DNA of 5,337 bases from Pseudomonadota bacterium (GTDB taxonomy: Bacteria; Pseudomonadota; Alphaproteobacteria; Rhizobiales; Hyphomicrobiaceae). How positions within the stretch are numbered: the stretch's first letter is position 1; every line of letters starts with the position of its first letter. The translations under genes were made by a program, and so were the position numbers. The notes below the pieces were generated by a model. That model did not search any database and had not been told where the DNA came from. It saw only the letters and a list, made by a program, of their open reading frames with translations. Below are positions 4,561 through 5,337 of this stretch, in pieces. Location: NCBI GenBank assembly GCA_023416575.1, contig JAEZHL010000100.1, positions 1 through 5,337 of the forward strand, written 5' to 3'.

Positions 4561-4586
4561 GGTCCGGCAATGAGCTGACGCGGACC
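4561..4586 (-). repeat. Inverted repeat GGTCCG/CGGACC between receptor and monooxygenase genes
   Basis: Perfect 6-bp arms with a 14-nt loop inside the 98-bp gap after the receptor stop, next to an overlapping GACCGGTC palindrome (4583-4590). It could reduce read-through so that the abundant receptor and the enzyme are made in different amounts, but there is no T-run. Confidence 0.25.
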
Positions 4587-4625
4587 GGTCGGACTCGTTT
4601 CATCACATCGAAACTGACTTCGGCC

Positions 4626-5337
4626 TCATTGAATACCCAGCTGCATCGTCAATCCGACGCGTGCACTGAACCCGGGATCGTTATCAAGGTTCAGGTATTG
4701 GCGATATTCACGGTCGAACACATTATCGATGTTCAGGTTGATGGTGGTGCTGTCGTTCAGCTGATATTGGCTGAACAGGTCAACGACGGTATAGCCGTCG
4801 GTAACCAATGACGCGTCCTCGACACGATCCTGCCCAGCGACGAAGCGCGCCCGTGTGCCGGCGATCAGCTTCTCGTTGAACGCGCGTAGTCCCAGGGTCA
4901 GAGTGATCTGGTCGGGAGGGATACTGTTGAGCGGATCTCCCGTCGTTTCGTTCTCTCCGCGCATCCGATGAGCGCCGACGCCGATGAACCAATTCCGCGC
5001 ATCGTAGGTGGCCTCGAACTCGATTCCTTCGAGAACGGCCTTGGCGATATTTTCATACTTCAGCGCGAAGCCGTAAGGCGGGTAATCACCGTATTGGTAG
5101 ACGGAACCGATGTAATCATCGACCTTGTTCTGAAAAACGACGAGCTTCGCCCTGAACGCGTCATTGGACGACAGCACATTGTCGCGCTTCAGATTGATGC
5201 CACCTTCCAAATTATGTGCGACCTCGGGCCTGAGGTCTGGATTCGGCAGCAGCGGGAAGGTCGCGGGCGGTGAGTGCGTGCCCTGGATCAATGTTTCGGT
5301 GACAGCCGGTGCCCGATAGCCTTCAGCGTAGGTGGCG
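4626..5337 (-). CDS. TonB-dependent heme/hemoglobin receptor, C-terminal barrel part
   Basis: The frame is open to the right edge, so the 236 residues seen are the C-terminal part of an outer-membrane receptor of typically 650-750 residues. Near the edge it shows the FRAP/NPNL signature of heme receptors as YRAP (residues 7-10 of the fragment) and PNPDL (31-35). A histidine (H21, in GTHSPP) lies between them where HemR/HutA-type receptors carry a heme-contacting His. Alternating beta-strand segments follow, then the late-barrel motif NIDNVFDREYRQYL (202-215). It ends in GLTMQLGIQ, without the terminal aromatic residue common in outer-membrane proteins. It takes heme across the outer membrane using TonB energy. 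It is upstream of and co-directional with the heme monooxygenase and hutX. The plug domain, TonB box, start and promoter lie outside. Heme as substrate is well supported; hemoglobin versus free heme is not resolved. Confidence 0.93.
   Translation of the reverse strand, partial: ATYAEGYRAPAVTETLIQGTHSPPATFPLLPNPDLRPEVAHNLEGGINLKRDNVLSSNDAFRAKLVVFQNKVDDYIGSVYQYGDYPPYGFALKYENIAKAVLEGIEFEATYDARNWFIGVGAHRMRGENETTGDPLNSIPPDQITLTLGLRAFNEKLIAGTRARFVAGQDRVEDASLVTDGYTVVDLFSQYQLNDSTTINLNIDNVFDREYRQYLNLDNDPGFSARVGLTMQLGIQ

Noticed and set aside
4626..4637. Receptor C-terminus truncated or frameshifted because it ends in Gln instead of an aromatic residue
   Set aside because: The last strand (SARVGLTMQLGIQ) looks complete and many receptors deviate from the terminal aromatic rule; no further barrel-like sequence is found in other frames after the stop.
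5289..5291. TTG as start of the receptor gene, giving a 221-residue protein
   Set aside because: The frame stays open to the window edge and encodes the YRAP motif upstream of this codon, so it is an internal leucine.

Overview
The window reads as a chromosomal iron and heme locus of a GC-rich alphaproteobacterium, probably Hyphomicrobiales/Rhizobiales-like. That placement is an inference from the proteins (HutX, an IsdG-like heme monooxygenase, an alphaproteobacterial-type Bfd, an Rrf2 regulator), the high GC content and an IRO-like operator. I see no mobile elements, RNA genes or CRISPR arrays.

Right half (about 2466-5337, all minus strand). Reading from the right edge, the genes are: the C-terminal barrel of a TonB-dependent heme receptor (cut by the window edge), an IsdG-like heme-degrading monooxygenase, the cytosolic heme carrier HutX, an Rrf2-family regulator and, after a 202-bp gap, bacterioferritin-associated ferredoxin (bfd). 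Bacterioferritin (bfr, 1937-2431) follows 34 bp after bfd. The order follows the path of the metal: heme import, heme transfer and cleavage, iron-dependent control, then storage in ferritin and release from it. No periplasmic or ABC heme transporter is inside the window.

Left half. A PiuC/YbiX-type Fe(II)/2-oxoglutarate hydroxylase (plus strand, 1270-1929) runs tail-to-tail into bfr with 7 bp between them, and both stop codons lie in one small inverted repeat. Divergent from piuC is a two-gene minus-strand operon. It encodes a 280-residue exported, His-rich helical protein of unknown function and the N-terminus of a CcpA/MauG-type di-heme cytochrome c peroxidase, which leaves the window at base 1. 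The short divergent region carries a palindrome of the form TTGA-N9-TCAA, which matches the rhizobial iron-responsive operator (IRO) core TGA-N9-TCA and sits between the -35 and -10 of a plausible minus-strand promoter.

The most unusual points are: the Rrf2 regulator has none of the cysteines that hold an Fe-S cluster in RirA/IscR/NsrR; the uncharacterised periplasmic protein is coupled to a di-heme peroxidase under an IRO-like site; and there is a 15-bp tandem duplication at the bfd-bfr junction. The locus as a whole is assembled from known families. The possibly undescribed parts are the Cys-less regulator and the exported-protein/peroxidase pair.
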